DNA of 64,000 bases from Polynucleobacter meluiroseus. Lineage in GTDB: Bacteria; Pseudomonadota; Gammaproteobacteria; Burkholderiales; Burkholderiaceae. The notes below the pieces were generated by a model. It did not search any database. It was not told where the DNA came from and saw only the letters and a list, made by a program, of their open reading frames with translations. This document shows, piece after piece, positions 1 to 9,398 of the stretch; position 1 is the first letter of the stretch, and each line of letters begins with the position of its first letter. A program made the position numbers and the translations under genes. Location: assembly GCA_945878885.1 (NCBI GenBank), contig CAMCUP010000004.1:1-64000 (forward strand). Direction: 5' to 3'.

Positions 1-647
1 AACATATTGCCATCGTTGATTACGGCATGGGAAACTTGCGCTCGGTTTATCAGGCGCTTAAGCAAGTGGCCCCTAAGACCGAAGTTTTAATCGCGCGCAC
101 GCCTGCCGAAATCCAGCAGGCCCAACGGGTAGTTCTGCCTGGGCAAGGAGCAATGCCCGATTGCATGAAGCATTTGCGGGTCTCTGGTTTGCTTGAGGCA
201 GTATTAACTGCCGCCAAAACTAAACCCCTATTAGGCATTTGTGTGGGCGAACAAATGCTCTTTGACAGTAGCGCTGAATCATCTACAGCAACAGCTACTC
301 CGTGTTTAGGATTAATTTCTGGCACGGTCGAGCGTTTTGCTTTGGCCGGTCGGTTGCAGGCCGATGGTGCTGAATTTAAAGTCCCCCATATGGGTTGGAA
401 TCAAGTGCGGCAAGATAAGCCCCACTTTCTTTGGACTGGCATACCCGACTTCAGCAATTTTTATTTTGTGCATAGCTATTATGCTGTGCCGTCCAACCCA
501 GAATACACCGTTGGCTCAACTGAATACGGCGGTTGGTTTACCTCTGCGGTGGCACGCGATAATATTTTTGCTACCCAATTTCACCCAGAAAAAAGTGCAG
601 AATACGGTTTAATGCTATATCGTAATTTTGTTACTTGGCAACCCTAG
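1..647 (+). CDS. hisH: Imidazole glycerol phosphate synthase, glutaminase subunit HisH (5' end cut off)
   Basis: HisH hydrolyses glutamine and passes the ammonia to HisF, its partner in the fifth step of histidine synthesis in the cytoplasm. The frame is open from base 3 and begins [11 protein letters not shown], the usual start of this family, so only one or a few residues are missing at the window edge and the ATG at 27 is internal. The nucleophile elbow GICVGEQ carries the catalytic Cys (codon 240-242), and the His/Glu pair lies in [10 protein letters not shown] near the C-terminus. About 215 residues is normal for the family. hisA follows after 25 bases, in an operon. The identification is secure. 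Confidence 0.97.
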   Translation, partial: HIAIVDYGMGNLRSVYQALKQVAPKTEVLIARTPAEIQQAQRVVLPGQGAMPDCMKHLRVSGLLEAVLTAAKTKPLLGICVGEQMLFDSSAESSTATATPCLGLISGTVERFALAGRLQADGAEFKVPHMGWNQVRQDKPHFLWTGIPDFSNFYFVHSYYAVPSNPEYTVGSTEYGGWFTSAVARDNIFATQFHPEKSAEYGLMLYRNFVTWQP

Positions 648-672
648 ATTAACAACCTACATTAATTTTAAT

Positions 673-1428
673 ATGCTGCTAATACCTGCAATTGATATAA
701 AAGATGGGCATTGTGTGCGCTTAGAGCAAGGCGATATGGAGCGCGCCACGGTTTTTTCTGAAGACCCTGCGGCGATGGCCAAACATTGGATTGCTAAAGG
801 AGCACGGCGCTTACATTTGGTCGATTTAAACGGCGCCTTTGCTGGTAAGCCTAAAAATGAATTAGCAATCAAGGCCATTTTAAAAGCAGTAGGTGATGAG
901 ATACCGGTTCAACTCGGCGGTGGTATTCGCGATTTAGAAACCATAGAGCGCCTCTTAGATGATGGGATTAAAACCATCATCATTGGTACCGCAGCAGTTA
1001 AAAATCCAGGCTTTTTGCAAGATGCGTGCACTGCATTTAGTGGTCATATTATGGTTGGCATTGATGCCCGTGATGGAAAAGTGGCTACCGATGGTTGGAG
1101 CAAGCTTACCGGTCATGAGGTAATAGATTTGGGTAAGAAATTTGAAGACTATGGCGTTGAAGCCATCATTTATACCGATATTGGGCGTGATGGCATGTTA
1201 CAGGGCATCAATCTTGAGGCCACCTTAAAGCTAGCCCAAGCTGTGCGTATTCCTGTAATTGCCAGTGGTGGTTTATCTAGCAATGCCGATATCGAGGCCT
1301 TGTGTGCAATTGAAAACGAAGGTGTGATGGGCGTGATTGCCGGACGTTCAATTTATTCTGGTGAGTTAGACTTAACGGTAGCGCAACAATATGCTGACCA
1401 GTTAACTGAAAAATTGCGCCAAGCTTAG
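673..1428 (+). CDS. hisA: ProFAR isomerase HisA
   Basis: HisA is the (beta/alpha)8-barrel isomerase that converts ProFAR to PRFAR, the substrate of HisF/HisH. The 251-residue protein starts [12 protein letters not shown], placing the catalytic Asp at residue 8, and has the second-half acid in TDIGRDGML. The frame is open further upstream to 628 inside hisH, but the ATG at 673 is chosen because family members begin just before the LIPAIDI strand. The phosphate-binding loops GGGIR and ASGG are both visible. It sits between hisH and hisF in the same direction, as expected for a his operon. Confidence 0.97.
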   Translation: MLLIPAIDIKDGHCVRLEQGDMERATVFSEDPAAMAKHWIAKGARRLHLVDLNGAFAGKPKNELAIKAILKAVGDEIPVQLGGGIRDLETIERLLDDGIKTIIIGTAAVKNPGFLQDACTAFSGHIMVGIDARDGKVATDGWSKLTGHEVIDLGKKFEDYGVEAIIYTDIGRDGMLQGINLEATLKLAQAVRIPVIASGGLSSNADIEALCAIENEGVMGVIAGRSIYSGELDLTVAQQYADQLTEKLRQA

Positions 1429-1500
1429 CCATGATTAGCTTAGGCGAGCGCGCTAAATGATAATGACACCAAACGATGTAAGTCATGATGTTCTCTGGCC

Positions 1501-2259
1501 ATGTTAACTAAGCGCATTATTCCTTGCTTAGATGTTACAGCGGGCCGAGTAGTGAAAGGTGTTAATTTCGTTGGCTTACGAGATGCTGGCGATCCGCTAG
1601 AAATTGCCCAGCGTTATAACGATCAAGGTGCTGATGAACTAACTTTTTTGGATATTACGGCCACTTCAGATGGGCGAGATTTATTGTTGCCAATTATTGA
1701 GGCTGTAGCGGCCAAGGTATTTATTCCGCTGACAGTGGGCGGTGGCGTGCGTACTGTGCAAGATGTGCGGCGCTTATTGAATGCGGGTGCCGATAAAGTC
1801 AGCATGAATTCATCAGCGGTAAATAATCCTGAATTGGTTTCTGAGGCTGCAGCGTATTACGGTTCACAATGTATCGTGGTAGCAATTGATGCCAAACAAA
1901 CAGCACCTGGTTTTTGGGAAGTATTTACCCATGGCGGGCGCACCGCAACTGGAATAGATGTCTTAGCTTGGGCTGCTGAAGTAAGTCAACGCGGAGCTGG
2001 TGAAATTTTGCTTACTAGCATGAATCGTGATGGCACCCAAGATGGTTTCGATTTGGCATTAACGGCGGCAGCTTGTCAGGCAGTACCTATTCCGGTAATT
2101 GCATCTGGCGGGGTAGGTAATTTACAGCACTTAGTTGATGGTATTACCAAGGGACATGCTGATGCTGTGCTCGCTGCAAGTATTTTTCATTACGGCGATT
2201 TCACAGTTAAACAAGCAAAAGAATATATGGCCAGTAAGGGCATTCCCGTAAGGCAATAA
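1501..2259 (+). CDS. hisF: Imidazole glycerol phosphate synthase, cyclase subunit HisF
   Basis: HisF uses ammonia from HisH to turn PRFAR into imidazole glycerol phosphate and AICAR, the latter feeding purine synthesis. It is a (beta/alpha)8 barrel of 252 residues, the usual length. The start [12 protein letters not shown] puts the catalytic Asp at residue 11, and the second catalytic Asp is in VVAIDAK near residue 130. GGGVR and ASGGVG phosphate-binding loops are present. A 72-base gap separates it from hisA and holds nothing I recognise; hisI follows after 22 bases. Confidence 0.97.
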   Translation: MLTKRIIPCLDVTAGRVVKGVNFVGLRDAGDPLEIAQRYNDQGADELTFLDITATSDGRDLLLPIIEAVAAKVFIPLTVGGGVRTVQDVRRLLNAGADKVSMNSSAVNNPELVSEAAAYYGSQCIVVAIDAKQTAPGFWEVFTHGGRTATGIDVLAWAAEVSQRGAGEILLTSMNRDGTQDGFDLALTAAACQAVPIPVIASGGVGNLQHLVDGITKGHADAVLAASIFHYGDFTVKQAKEYMASKGIPVRQ

Positions 2260-2281
2260 AAAATAAGTCAAAATACCCTTT

Positions 2282-2698
2282 ATGACTTCATTTCTACCCT
2301 CACCTAATTTACAAAGCGGCCCTTGGCTTGATCAAATTCAATGGAATCAGCAGGGCCTAGTGCCCGTTATCGCTCAAGAAGTTGGCTCAGGCGATGTCTT
2401 AATGATGGCTTGGATGAATCGCGAGGCTTTATTAGCTTCTATGCGCTTGGGACAGGCAGTGTATTGGTCGCGTTCACGCAAAATGCTGTGGCACAAGGGT
2501 GCAGAATCAGGGCATACACAAACTATTCAGGCTATTGGCCTAGATTGTGATGGCGACACCCTCTTATTGCAGGTGATCCAAAAAAATCATATTGCCTGCC
2601 ATACCGGGGCTCACAGTTGTTTTTTCCAAGCCTGGGATTCCGCTAGCGCTAGTTGGCTTAATGACGGCATAAAATTAACCAATGACTCCAGTAAATAA
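2282..2698 (+). CDS. hisI: Phosphoribosyl-AMP cyclohydrolase HisI
   Basis: HisI opens the adenine ring of phosphoribosyl-AMP, the third step of histidine synthesis. The 138-residue protein has the metal site DCDGD and the Cys-rich motif CHTGAHSCF, which holds the zinc-binding cysteines. Here HisI and HisE are separate proteins rather than the fused HisIE of enterobacteria, which is the normal arrangement in betaproteobacteria. The 3' end overlaps hisE by 17 bases in another frame, suggesting translational coupling. Confidence 0.96.
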   Translation: MTSFLPSPNLQSGPWLDQIQWNQQGLVPVIAQEVGSGDVLMMAWMNREALLASMRLGQAVYWSRSRKMLWHKGAESGHTQTIQAIGLDCDGDTLLLQVIQKNHIACHTGAHSCFFQAWDSASASWLNDGIKLTNDSSK

Positions 2699-3083
2699 AA
2701 AAATTTCGGCCGATTCGAATCCAGATGCTGTCTTAGCCCATTTGGCTGATGTTGTAGAACAGCGTCGTCTCGCTTTCCAAAATGGTACCGTCGACCCAAG
2801 TACATCGTATATTGCTGCCCTATTCACCAAGGGCGACGATGCCATTTTAAAAAAAATTGGCGAAGAGGCTACCGAAACGGTAATGGCGGCAAAAGATTCG
2901 CGGCAGGCAAATTTAAGCGCCGCAAAGCAAGCGCTTTTGGTTGGGGAAATGGCCGATTTATGGTTCCATTGTCTAGTCGCCCTAGCGCAATTTAATTTAC
3001 GACCTGAAGACGTGTTGGCCGAGCTTACACGCCGTGAAGGGGTTTCAGGAATAGCTGAAAAAGCGGGTCGAAAGGCCGTATGA
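2682..3083 (+). CDS. hisE: Phosphoribosyl-ATP pyrophosphatase HisE
   Basis: HisE removes pyrophosphate from phosphoribosyl-ATP, the step before HisI. The 133-residue all-alpha protein belongs to the MazG-like fold and has the core [15 protein letters not shown], whose Glu residues bind magnesium, plus a second acidic helix around GEMADLWFH. The start lies 17 bases inside hisI and the stop overlaps the next gene in an ATGA, so hisI, hisE and the HIT gene are very likely translated together. Confidence 0.96.
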   Translation: MTPVNKKISADSNPDAVLAHLADVVEQRRLAFQNGTVDPSTSYIAALFTKGDDAILKKIGEEATETVMAAKDSRQANLSAAKQALLVGEMADLWFHCLVALAQFNLRPEDVLAELTRREGVSGIAEKAGRKAV

Positions 3084-3445
3084 GCGCTTTAAGCCATGAT
3101 CCCGATTGTTTATTTTGTAAAATTGTGACAGGTCTTATCCCTGCCAAAATAATCTATGAGGATGAAGAAATACTAGCCTTTCATGATATTAAGCCAGCCG
3201 CGCCGGTACATTTTTTAATAATTCCCAAAAAACACCTGCCAATGCTAGCTTCGGCGACTAACAGCGATGTGCCATTGCTAGGTAGAATGATGGTATTGGC
3301 TCCACGGCTTGCTTTGGAGCAAGGTTGCCGACCGGGTCATGATGGCGGCTTTCGTTTAATGGTCAATAATGGCACAGATGGCGGGCAAGAAGTCTATCAC
3401 TTGCATTTGCATGTCATGGGCGGTGAGCGGCCTTGGAAAAAGTAA
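3080..3445 (+). CDS. HIT-family (HINT-like) nucleotide hydrolase
   Basis: This is a 121-residue histidine-triad protein of the HINT branch, which hydrolyses purine nucleoside phosphoramidates or similar AMP-linked compounds. The triad HLHLHV places His residues at 107, 109 and 111, and the N-terminal [20 protein letters not shown] is typical of the family. It overlaps hisE by four bases (ATGA). A HIT gene between his and tat genes recurs in betaproteobacteria, but its functional link to histidine synthesis is not established. The physiological substrate cannot be read from sequence. Confidence 0.93.
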   Translation: MSALSHDPDCLFCKIVTGLIPAKIIYEDEEILAFHDIKPAAPVHFLIIPKKHLPMLASATNSDVPLLGRMMVLAPRLALEQGCRPGHDGGFRLMVNNGTDGGQEVYHLHLHVMGGERPWKK

Positions 3446-3474
3446 GCAAGCTGATTTGATTTAAGGAGAAAGAA

Positions 3475-3702
3475 ATGGGTTCATTTAGCATTTGGCACTG
3501 GTTAATTGTGTTGGTTATTGTGATGCTGGTCTTTGGCACTAAAAAATTACGTAATATTGGTACAGATTTAGGCGGTGCGGTGAAAGGCTTTAAAGATGGG
3601 ATGAAAACCAGCGAAGAAGCTAAAACCGAACAAATTCCCCAGCAGGCTGCTAATGCTGCAGAAAAAACAGTCGACGTACAAGCCAAAGATCTAAATAAAT
3701 AG
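3475..3702 (+). CDS. tatA: Sec-independent translocase subunit TatA
   Basis: TatA oligomerises to form the pore of the twin-arginine translocase, which exports folded proteins. The 75-residue protein has the classic form: a short N-terminus, one membrane helix (about residues 6-21), then [10 protein letters not shown] and an amphipathic helix [15 protein letters not shown]. An AAGGAG ribosome site at 3463-3468 lies six bases before the ATG. tatB and tatC follow, giving a full TatABC set. The Rieske protein encoded at 16473 has a twin-arginine N-terminus and is a likely client. Confidence 0.96.
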   Translation: MGSFSIWHWLIVLVIVMLVFGTKKLRNIGTDLGGAVKGFKDGMKTSEEAKTEQIPQQAANAAEKTVDVQAKDLNK

Positions 3703-3720
3703 TTTGATGATCGCCTGTAA

Positions 3721-4212
3721 ATGATCGATTTAGGAGTTTCAAAGCTAGCTCTAATTGCAGTGGTGGCTTTAGTGGTAATTGGCCCTGAGCGCTTGCCTAA
3801 AGTTGCTCGCATGGCGGGTAATTTATTTGGCCGAGCCCAGCGTTACATGGCTGAGGTACGCAGCGAAGTCAATCGCCAAATTGAGTTAGATGAATTTAAA
3901 AAGTTGCGCGAAGAAACTACCGCAGCAATGAAGGATGTAGAGAGTAGCTTGAGCTCCACCGTTAATGAAGCCAGTAGCCATTTAAGCGATCAAGCCGATA
4001 GCTACGATTATTCCACTAGCACAAATTCATTTCCGGTTGGCTTACAAATCGATGAAAACAAAGTATTTCGCGATAGCTTGCGTCAAGGCCGTGCCAGTTG
4101 GCGGGTGCGTCAAGCAGCACGACCGCTTTGGTATAAGCACACCTCAGGCATACGTTTGCGAGTGCAGTCGGGTGCAGCCCGCATGAAACGTTTTCGTCAT
4201 GTTGCCTCGTAA
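3721..4212 (+). CDS. tatB: Sec-independent translocase subunit TatB
   Basis: TatB forms the substrate-receptor complex with TatC. The 163-residue protein has an N-terminal membrane helix ending in the diagnostic VVIGPERLPKVAR (TatB-type Glu-Arg after the Gly-Pro hinge), followed by an amphipathic helix and a long, charged, low-complexity tail rich in Ser, Glu and Arg. The ATG lies 18 bases after tatA. The long variable tail is normal for TatB of this group. Confidence 0.95.
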   Translation: MIDLGVSKLALIAVVALVVIGPERLPKVARMAGNLFGRAQRYMAEVRSEVNRQIELDEFKKLREETTAAMKDVESSLSSTVNEASSHLSDQADSYDYSTSTNSFPVGLQIDENKVFRDSLRQGRASWRVRQAARPLWYKHTSGIRLRVQSGAARMKRFRHVAS

Positions 4213-4230
4213 TGATGCTTAGGCTAATCG

Positions 4231-5082
4231 ATGACTGAACCAAATATGCAAGATCCCCCGCAAGAGAGTCAAACCAAAACAGACAATGCCTTACCAGCCA
4301 GCGAGGGCTTGCAAGAAACGTTTATTTCACACTTAGTAGAGCTACGCGATCGCATTATTAAGGCGGCTCTTGCCATTATCATTATTTTTATGAGCTTAGT
4401 ATATTGGGCTCCAGAAATTTTCCATTTATTTGCACAGCCCTTACTCACTGCTTTACCTAGCGGTGGAAAAATGATCGTGACTGACATTACAGGTTCTTTT
4501 TTTGTGCCGATGAAAGTTACCATGCTGGTCGCATTTGTTATTGCTTTGCCGGTTGTGATGTACCAATTGTGGGCTTTTATTGCGCCTGGGCTATATACGC
4601 ACGAACGGCGTTTAATTGTGCCCTTGGTCGTTAGCAGTTATTCCTTATTTATTATTGGTATGTCGTTTGCTTACTTTTTAGTATTCCCCACTGTCTTTAA
4701 ATTCATGGCGCACTACAACGCTCCGCTAGGTGCTGAGATGCTTACAGATATTGATAATTATTTAAGTTTTGCCATGACCACTTTCTTGGCTTTTGGCATT
4801 ACCTTTGAAGTACCTGTAGTGGTAGTGGTATTAGTGCGTATGGGCGTAGTACCTTTAGCGAAACTGCGAGAAATTCGCCCTTATGTGATTGTGGGCGCAT
4901 TTGTCATAGCTGCCGTGGTCACGCCCCCCGATATTTTGTCGCAATTATTATTAGCGGTGCCCATGTCTTTGCTGTATGAACTTGGCCTCTTTATTGCCCG
5001 TTTCTATGAAAAAGATAAGTTGGCCTCAACTCCTGATGAAGCCAATGATGAGGCAGCTAATGGTGCTACTACGCCTTCGTAA
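4231..5082 (+). CDS. tatC: Sec-independent translocase subunit TatC
   Basis: TatC is the six-helix membrane protein that recognises twin-arginine signal peptides. The 283-residue product contains the hallmark ETFISHLVELRDRI near residue 30 and six hydrophobic segments, with the conserved FAYFLVFP and VTPPD regions. Both the N-terminal and C-terminal extensions are polar and poor in conserved residues. It lies 18 bases after tatB and ends 11 bases before the convergent Sel1-repeat gene. Confidence 0.96.
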   Translation: MTEPNMQDPPQESQTKTDNALPASEGLQETFISHLVELRDRIIKAALAIIIIFMSLVYWAPEIFHLFAQPLLTALPSGGKMIVTDITGSFFVPMKVTMLVAFVIALPVVMYQLWAFIAPGLYTHERRLIVPLVVSSYSLFIIGMSFAYFLVFPTVFKFMAHYNAPLGAEMLTDIDNYLSFAMTTFLAFGITFEVPVVVVVLVRMGVVPLAKLREIRPYVIVGAFVIAAVVTPPDILSQLLLAVPMSLLYELGLFIARFYEKDKLASTPDEANDEAANGATTPS

Positions 5083-5093
5083 AAAGGCACGAA

Positions 5094-6725
5094 TTAAATG
5101 CGACTTTGCATGCCATGACTTTTACTCACCGATTTTTTGACAGCAAGATTGCGTCCATAGGTTTGGGTTAACCAGACACATAAGCGCTCAAAGCGATAGC
5201 GCCGTTGGCGTAAATTACCTTCACCTGCGGCTAAAAACTCATCATCACTTGGTTCGCGAATGATGGCCAACTGCTCGGCTGCTTTGCTAGCGGCAAATAA
5301 ACAGCGGCGCTGCGAAGTACTTTCGATTTGCGTTAAGCGCGGCAAAATTTTAGGTAATTCGTGGCGCACGTCAACCGCCACACAATGCTCAAGTTGCAGT
5401 TGCTCTATTTCTGCAAGTAATAATTCCGCTTTACTAAAGTTAAATTGATTGGCAATCACAATGCGGTGGCACATTAATACCCATGCTGCAGTTAATTGAT
5501 GATCACTATGATGGGCTAAGGCAAGCTCCGCATATTGGGCTAATTCAAACCAAGCATTTTGTGCTGGATTTGGGCAGCTCACTACAATTTTCATTAGCAG
5601 AACATGTGCTTCTGCAATACCTTGTTGATGAGCTTGCCAGGCCCAATAAGAAGCTTGTAAGCCAGTGATTTTTTCATTGAGCTTGTCACGCTTACGCCAT
5701 AAGTTTGCAGCTTTGCGAAATTGGGCCTTTGCATGACCAAGGTCGGCAGCGCGATCAAAACATTGGTCGCTCTCGTTGGCGCTATAACCTGAAAATTGCG
5801 GTCGTCTATAAATTTCACCCAGCGCATACCACGCTTGCGGATCACCATCTTTACCAGCCAGCTCAAGCCAATGCACTGCTTTCTTAAGCGGGGCATTAGA
5901 TTTAGCTGCACCACTATTTTTGGCCGTAGGTATTTTTGCTTGCGCTAAGCGCAAACCGAGAGTTAGCTTAGCGACTGTGAGTCCCAATTCAGCTGCTTGT
6001 AATAATGCCGACTCATCCTGATCTTCCTGCCAATTAGCCCATAATGAAGTAAGTAACTCATTTTTCGGCTGTAATTGAATTAATAAGTCTTTTGCCTTGG
6101 CGGCCAAAAAACTTTCTCCAGCAGCAAGAGTTTCTAAATAGCCCTTGCATTGGGTTTGAAGTTTTGTAGAGTCTTGGTCAGTAGCACTTGCTTGCTTAGC
6201 TAACCAAGTGGCTAATTGGTTTTGCAAATCAACTTGCTTGGGGTTTAGTACTAAATTTGCCAATTGCCAGCGTGCCTCGCTTACGCCATCATGGGCAAGC
6301 TCCCAAAAACGATCCCAAGCAAAGCTAAATGAGGGCGATCCAACGGTAGCTGCAAGTGGAACTTGCACTAACTGGGAAAAAATCCCGCCAAGCGCATCTT
6401 GGCTTGAATTGCTAAGGGCAGTTTGAGACGAATTTTGATCTAAGGCCACAAAATAGGCTTTTTCAAGCCAAACCAATGCGTTATTAGGCTGAATTGGGGT
6501 ATTAAAATAGCCTTGAAGATAAATTGAGGCTAATTCTTGTTGCGCAAAAACATCGCCTTGACGCGCAGAACGGAGGATTTTAAGGAATTCGCGACTTGCC
6601 ACCTGACAATTTTGGCATCTAAATGCCCCTAATAGCCCAAAAACAGGGGCCTGTTGTCGAGATACAACAAAGAAAACCAAAAAACTTCCTTTCCACAAGC
6701 AAAAAGCAGGGGTATCTGCCCCCAA
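5094..6725 (-). CDS. Sel1-repeat (TPR-like) protein, start uncertain
   Basis: A long helical-repeat protein of up to 543 residues. Sel1-like units are visible early (ARQGDVFAQQELASIYLQG) and in the middle (AGKDGDPQAWYALGEIYRR, ADLGHAKAQFRKAANLW). Such proteins are generally scaffolds for protein-protein contacts; no enzymatic domain is seen. The first 41 residues are not repeat-like and include a hydrophobic patch (SFLVFFVV) and a CxxC pair; a GTG at 6602 gives a protein starting directly before the first repeat and may be the true start. It is convergent with tatC and divergent from the porin. The cellular role is unknown. Confidence 0.85.
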   Translation of the reverse strand: MGADTPAFCLWKGSFLVFFVVSRQQAPVFGLLGAFRCQNCQVASREFLKILRSARQGDVFAQQELASIYLQGYFNTPIQPNNALVWLEKAYFVALDQNSSQTALSNSSQDALGGIFSQLVQVPLAATVGSPSFSFAWDRFWELAHDGVSEARWQLANLVLNPKQVDLQNQLATWLAKQASATDQDSTKLQTQCKGYLETLAAGESFLAAKAKDLLIQLQPKNELLTSLWANWQEDQDESALLQAAELGLTVAKLTLGLRLAQAKIPTAKNSGAAKSNAPLKKAVHWLELAGKDGDPQAWYALGEIYRRPQFSGYSANESDQCFDRAADLGHAKAQFRKAANLWRKRDKLNEKITGLQASYWAWQAHQQGIAEAHVLLMKIVVSCPNPAQNAWFELAQYAELALAHHSDHQLTAAWVLMCHRIVIANQFNFSKAELLLAEIEQLQLEHCVAVDVRHELPKILPRLTQIESTSQRRCLFAASKAAEQLAIIREPSDDEFLAAGEGNLRQRRYRFERLCVWLTQTYGRNLAVKKSVSKSHGMQSRI

Positions 6726-6806
6726 GCTAAGTGCTCAGGGGCAAAAGATTGATACTTCATCAGTCCCGACTTTATGGGCGCATTCTTACTTTATGGAGAT
6801 TTACGA
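6603..6806. promoter_or_regulatory. Divergent region between the Sel1-repeat gene and the porin, with several G/C-run inverted repeats
   Basis: The stretch between the possible GTG start of the Sel1-repeat gene and the porin ATG holds an imperfect palindrome AACAGG-GG-CCTGTT (6642-6655), an inverted pair GCCCCT/AGGGGC (6625-6630 and 6645-6650), and another TGCCCC/GGGGCA (6717-6722 and 6738-6743). A GGAG ribosome site at 6795-6798 serves the porin. These could be operator sites or 5' leader hairpins of the porin message. If the Sel1 gene starts at 6725, the first two lie inside its coding region. No clear sigma-70 promoter could be fixed. Confidence 0.35.
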
Positions 6807-8036
6807 ATGAAAAAATCGCTATTTGCACTTGCCGCTCTCGGCGCTTTTGCTGGTGCTGCTTCTGCCCAGTCAAGCGTGACCGTATACGGTGTTGTTGACG
6901 TTGGTTACCTGAATCAAAAGGCAACTGGCGCCGCTTCCAATGCAGCAGGTACTGTTGCACCATCTGGCCAAGCTAACAGTGCCAGTTTTGGTAACTCGAT
7001 GGAACAGACCAGCCGTTTAGGCTTTAAAGGTACTGAAGATTTAGGCGGCGGAATGATTGCCTTCTTTACTTTAGAAACCGATATGCAGCCAACTAACGCA
7101 TCTATGTCGTCATGGCAGACCCGTCAAGGCTTTGGTGGTGTTGGTAAAGCTGGCGTTGGTCAGTTTGCTTTCGGTACACAATACACCCCCATGTTTAACC
7201 AAATTGCCGCAACTGACTTTGGTAATACCAACAACATGCCAGGTAACGCGGTTTACCCAACCGCAAACTCTGGTAATAGCTCAAATGCTAGCGCACGTGG
7301 CTATAACGATGCATCTGGTGTTGGTGGTCAATCTTCTGGTGTAACCGTTCGTACGCAATCAACCTTGTCGGCTCAAACCGCTATTCTGAGCGGCTTTAAA
7401 GTTGCTGCTAACTACACCTTAAGAGACGATACAGCTACTCTGAACACAAGCGGTAGCCGTTTGCCTGTAACCAATAATTACAGTGGTTGGGGTTTATCTG
7501 GTGATTACAGATGGAAACAACTGTATGTTGGTGTTGCTTATCAAGCCTACAAATCCAATAACTTGGGCCAAGGTAGCGCAGTAGCCGGTGCTTCAGCATC
7601 TACTCTTGCAACACCAGCTCCAGCAGCTTGGACTGGTTCTGCTGGTGGTTCAAATACTCAAGACAACCAATACTACGGTGCTGCTACATACGACTTTGGT
7701 ATCTTGAAAGGTTACTTGCAATACGGTAACCGTAAAGTTTCTAGCCTTATTGATACCGGCTATTACGCTAAGCGTACTTCACAACAGATTGGTGTACGTA
7801 GCTTCATGACGCCAACCATCGAAGGTTGGGCAGGCTTAGGTAATGGCAGAACTCAAGCCTATGGCAAAGGCGGCCCAAGCGCTGGCTTTACTGCTTATCA
7901 AGTTGGCTTGAACTATTACCTCAGCAAGCGTACCAACTTGTACGCAATCTACGGCTCAAATAATGCATCAGCCAGCTCTGTGCAAGTTTCAACCAGAGTT
8001 ACAGGTTTGGCATTTGGTACACGCGTAACGTTCTAA
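6807..8036 (+). CDS. Gram-negative trimeric porin (OmpC/Porin_4 type)
   Basis: General outer-membrane porin of the Burkholderiales type, 409 residues. The signal peptide is clear (MKKSLFALAALGAFAGAASA, cleavage before QSSVTVYG), followed by the usual first strand SVTVYGVVDVGY, the turn SRLGFKGTEDLGGGM, and a C-terminal strand ending in Phe (GTRVTF), the signal for BAM-mediated assembly. The ATG at 6807 is chosen over an in-frame codon at 6774 because it starts the signal peptide and has GGAG eight bases upstream. Codon use looks like that of a highly expressed gene and a strong terminator follows. Solute specificity cannot be inferred. Confidence 0.95.
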   Translation: MKKSLFALAALGAFAGAASAQSSVTVYGVVDVGYLNQKATGAASNAAGTVAPSGQANSASFGNSMEQTSRLGFKGTEDLGGGMIAFFTLETDMQPTNASMSSWQTRQGFGGVGKAGVGQFAFGTQYTPMFNQIAATDFGNTNNMPGNAVYPTANSGNSSNASARGYNDASGVGGQSSGVTVRTQSTLSAQTAILSGFKVAANYTLRDDTATLNTSGSRLPVTNNYSGWGLSGDYRWKQLYVGVAYQAYKSNNLGQGSAVAGASASTLATPAPAAWTGSAGGSNTQDNQYYGAATYDFGILKGYLQYGNRKVSSLIDTGYYAKRTSQQIGVRSFMTPTIEGWAGLGNGRTQAYGKGGPSAGFTAYQVGLNYYLSKRTNLYAIYGSNNASASSVQVSTRVTGLAFGTRVTF

Positions 8037-8091
8037 TCATTGCTAGTTCAGTTGTTAAAACACTAGTACTACATTAGTTCGGCATTAAAAC

Positions 8092-8123
8092 AAACCCACT
8101 GTGGCAACACAGTGGGTTTTTTC
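8092..8123 (+). terminator. Rho-independent terminator of the porin
   Basis: A perfect 12-base stem, AAACCCACTGTG (8092-8103) with CACAGTGGGTTT (8108-8119), a GCAA tetraloop and a run of T. It lies 55 bases after the porin stop. A near-copy of this element occurs at 9695-9731. Confidence 0.93.
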
Positions 8124-8179
8124 TTGGGCTAACTAAGTGGCTAAGATTTATTAAGTCAGGCTTTGATGTAAATCCACAA

Positions 8180-9292
8180 TTAAAATAATGCTAGCATTGA
8201 TTTAATAGCGTTATCCCATGAATAATTTTGCATAGACTCGCGCACCTTTAAGCGATTGATTTGTGCTCTGCCATGGTATGCGTCCTCCATTAAATCTACT
8301 ATTTGATCAACAGAAGATTCACCCCAATCCAACAACCCAGGACCATGAATTTGTTTTTGAACAGTTAGTGGAAAACAATTATCGGTCTTAATGATGTCAA
8401 GATGACCAGTATTTTTCGATATTAAACAAGGCAAGCCAGATGCAAGTGCCTCCATGGCAACGAGGTTAGTTCCAGCTTCACAGCGATTTGGAAATACTGC
8501 CAAATCTACCTCACGAAATACTTCTGGCATAAGCCTATTCGGCATTGCCTCGAGACAAATAAATTGCTCAGATTTAACGCCATTTCGAAGAATCCATTCA
8601 TAAATAGACCTGCCCATATCGTCGGAAATTTGCAAAGGGTCACAAATGCCTGACTGATTTATAGATCCGGCAAATTGTCCTTCCCAAGGAGAGCGCCATG
8701 CGGTAATCAATACTACGTCTTCATATTTTGAGGCTAGTTTCGCAAAAGCTTTTAGTAAAATATCCTGTCCTTTGCGATATTCTAGTTTTCCCCCACTAAA
8801 AATTACAAATTTATCTTTTAAGTATCGTTTTGGAGCTGGTTGAAATAACTTCAAATCAATGCCTTGTATTACGGTATGTACAATAATTTTCTCATCTTTT
8901 AATACCGAAGCATTCCAACTTGATCCAGAAATAATAGATTCAAATTTTCTTAAATTTTGAATTTCATTTGAAGGCAAAGGATTCGTTTCACTAAAAATTA
9001 CACCAATGTTTCTAAATCTATTATCGACAGTTGATTGATTTGAATTACCAAGCGCGGTTAAAAAAAGATCATTATTTTTTAACTCAATATTGGTATTTGG
9101 ACTTGGTAACTTTTCAGATAAGAACTTTACAGTTAAGGGGTCGATGGGATAAAGAAAAGAGGGAGGCTCAATAGGAATGACTTCAAAAGAATCGCTCATT
9201 GAACCGTAAATGAGAAGGTTTAAACCATAAATTCCCCACCCATAATGATCTGAAATGCCCCAGTCAAAACAAAGTTTACGTTTTGGTTCCAT
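8180..9292 (-). CDS. Glycosyltransferase, GT4-like (GT-B fold)
   Basis: A 370-residue glycosyltransferase. The C-terminal half has the GT4 pattern: FVIFSGGKLEYRKGQDIL (start of the donor domain, about residue 165), and NRCEAGTNLVAMEALASG with the two Glu residues of the donor-binding motif, then NTGHLDII. The N-terminal half (CFDWGISDHYGWGIYGLNL) is the acceptor domain. The donor sugar and acceptor are unknown. The gene is visibly richer in A and T than its neighbours, points against them, and lies between two copies of one terminator sequence, which suggests acquisition or rearrangement. The adjacent TPR-GT9 gene may act in the same glycosylation route; that link is inference. Confidence 0.88.
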   Translation of the reverse strand: MEPKRKLCFDWGISDHYGWGIYGLNLLIYGSMSDSFEVIPIEPPSFLYPIDPLTVKFLSEKLPSPNTNIELKNNDLFLTALGNSNQSTVDNRFRNIGVIFSETNPLPSNEIQNLRKFESIISGSSWNASVLKDEKIIVHTVIQGIDLKLFQPAPKRYLKDKFVIFSGGKLEYRKGQDILLKAFAKLASKYEDVVLITAWRSPWEGQFAGSINQSGICDPLQISDDMGRSIYEWILRNGVKSEQFICLEAMPNRLMPEVFREVDLAVFPNRCEAGTNLVAMEALASGLPCLISKNTGHLDIIKTDNCFPLTVQKQIHGPGLLDWGESSVDQIVDLMEDAYHGRAQINRLKVRESMQNYSWDNAIKSMLALF

Positions 9293-9398
9293 CGTGCTCT
9301 TTATTCAATATTCTTTAGGAAAAATGAAATAGATTACCGTAACTCAAGGAATTTTAATACTCTTTGTTTAAATAAATCCGCAGGGTAATATGCGCTCT

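Noticed and set aside
3414..3812. A 132-codon frame on the minus strand across tatA
   Set aside because: It lies antisense to the clear HIT-tatA-tatB genes, and its peptide has no domain or signal.
5900..5925. Possible frameshift in the Sel1-repeat gene
   Set aside because: The main frame continues with Sel1-type residues on both sides; the second frame there is a shadow.
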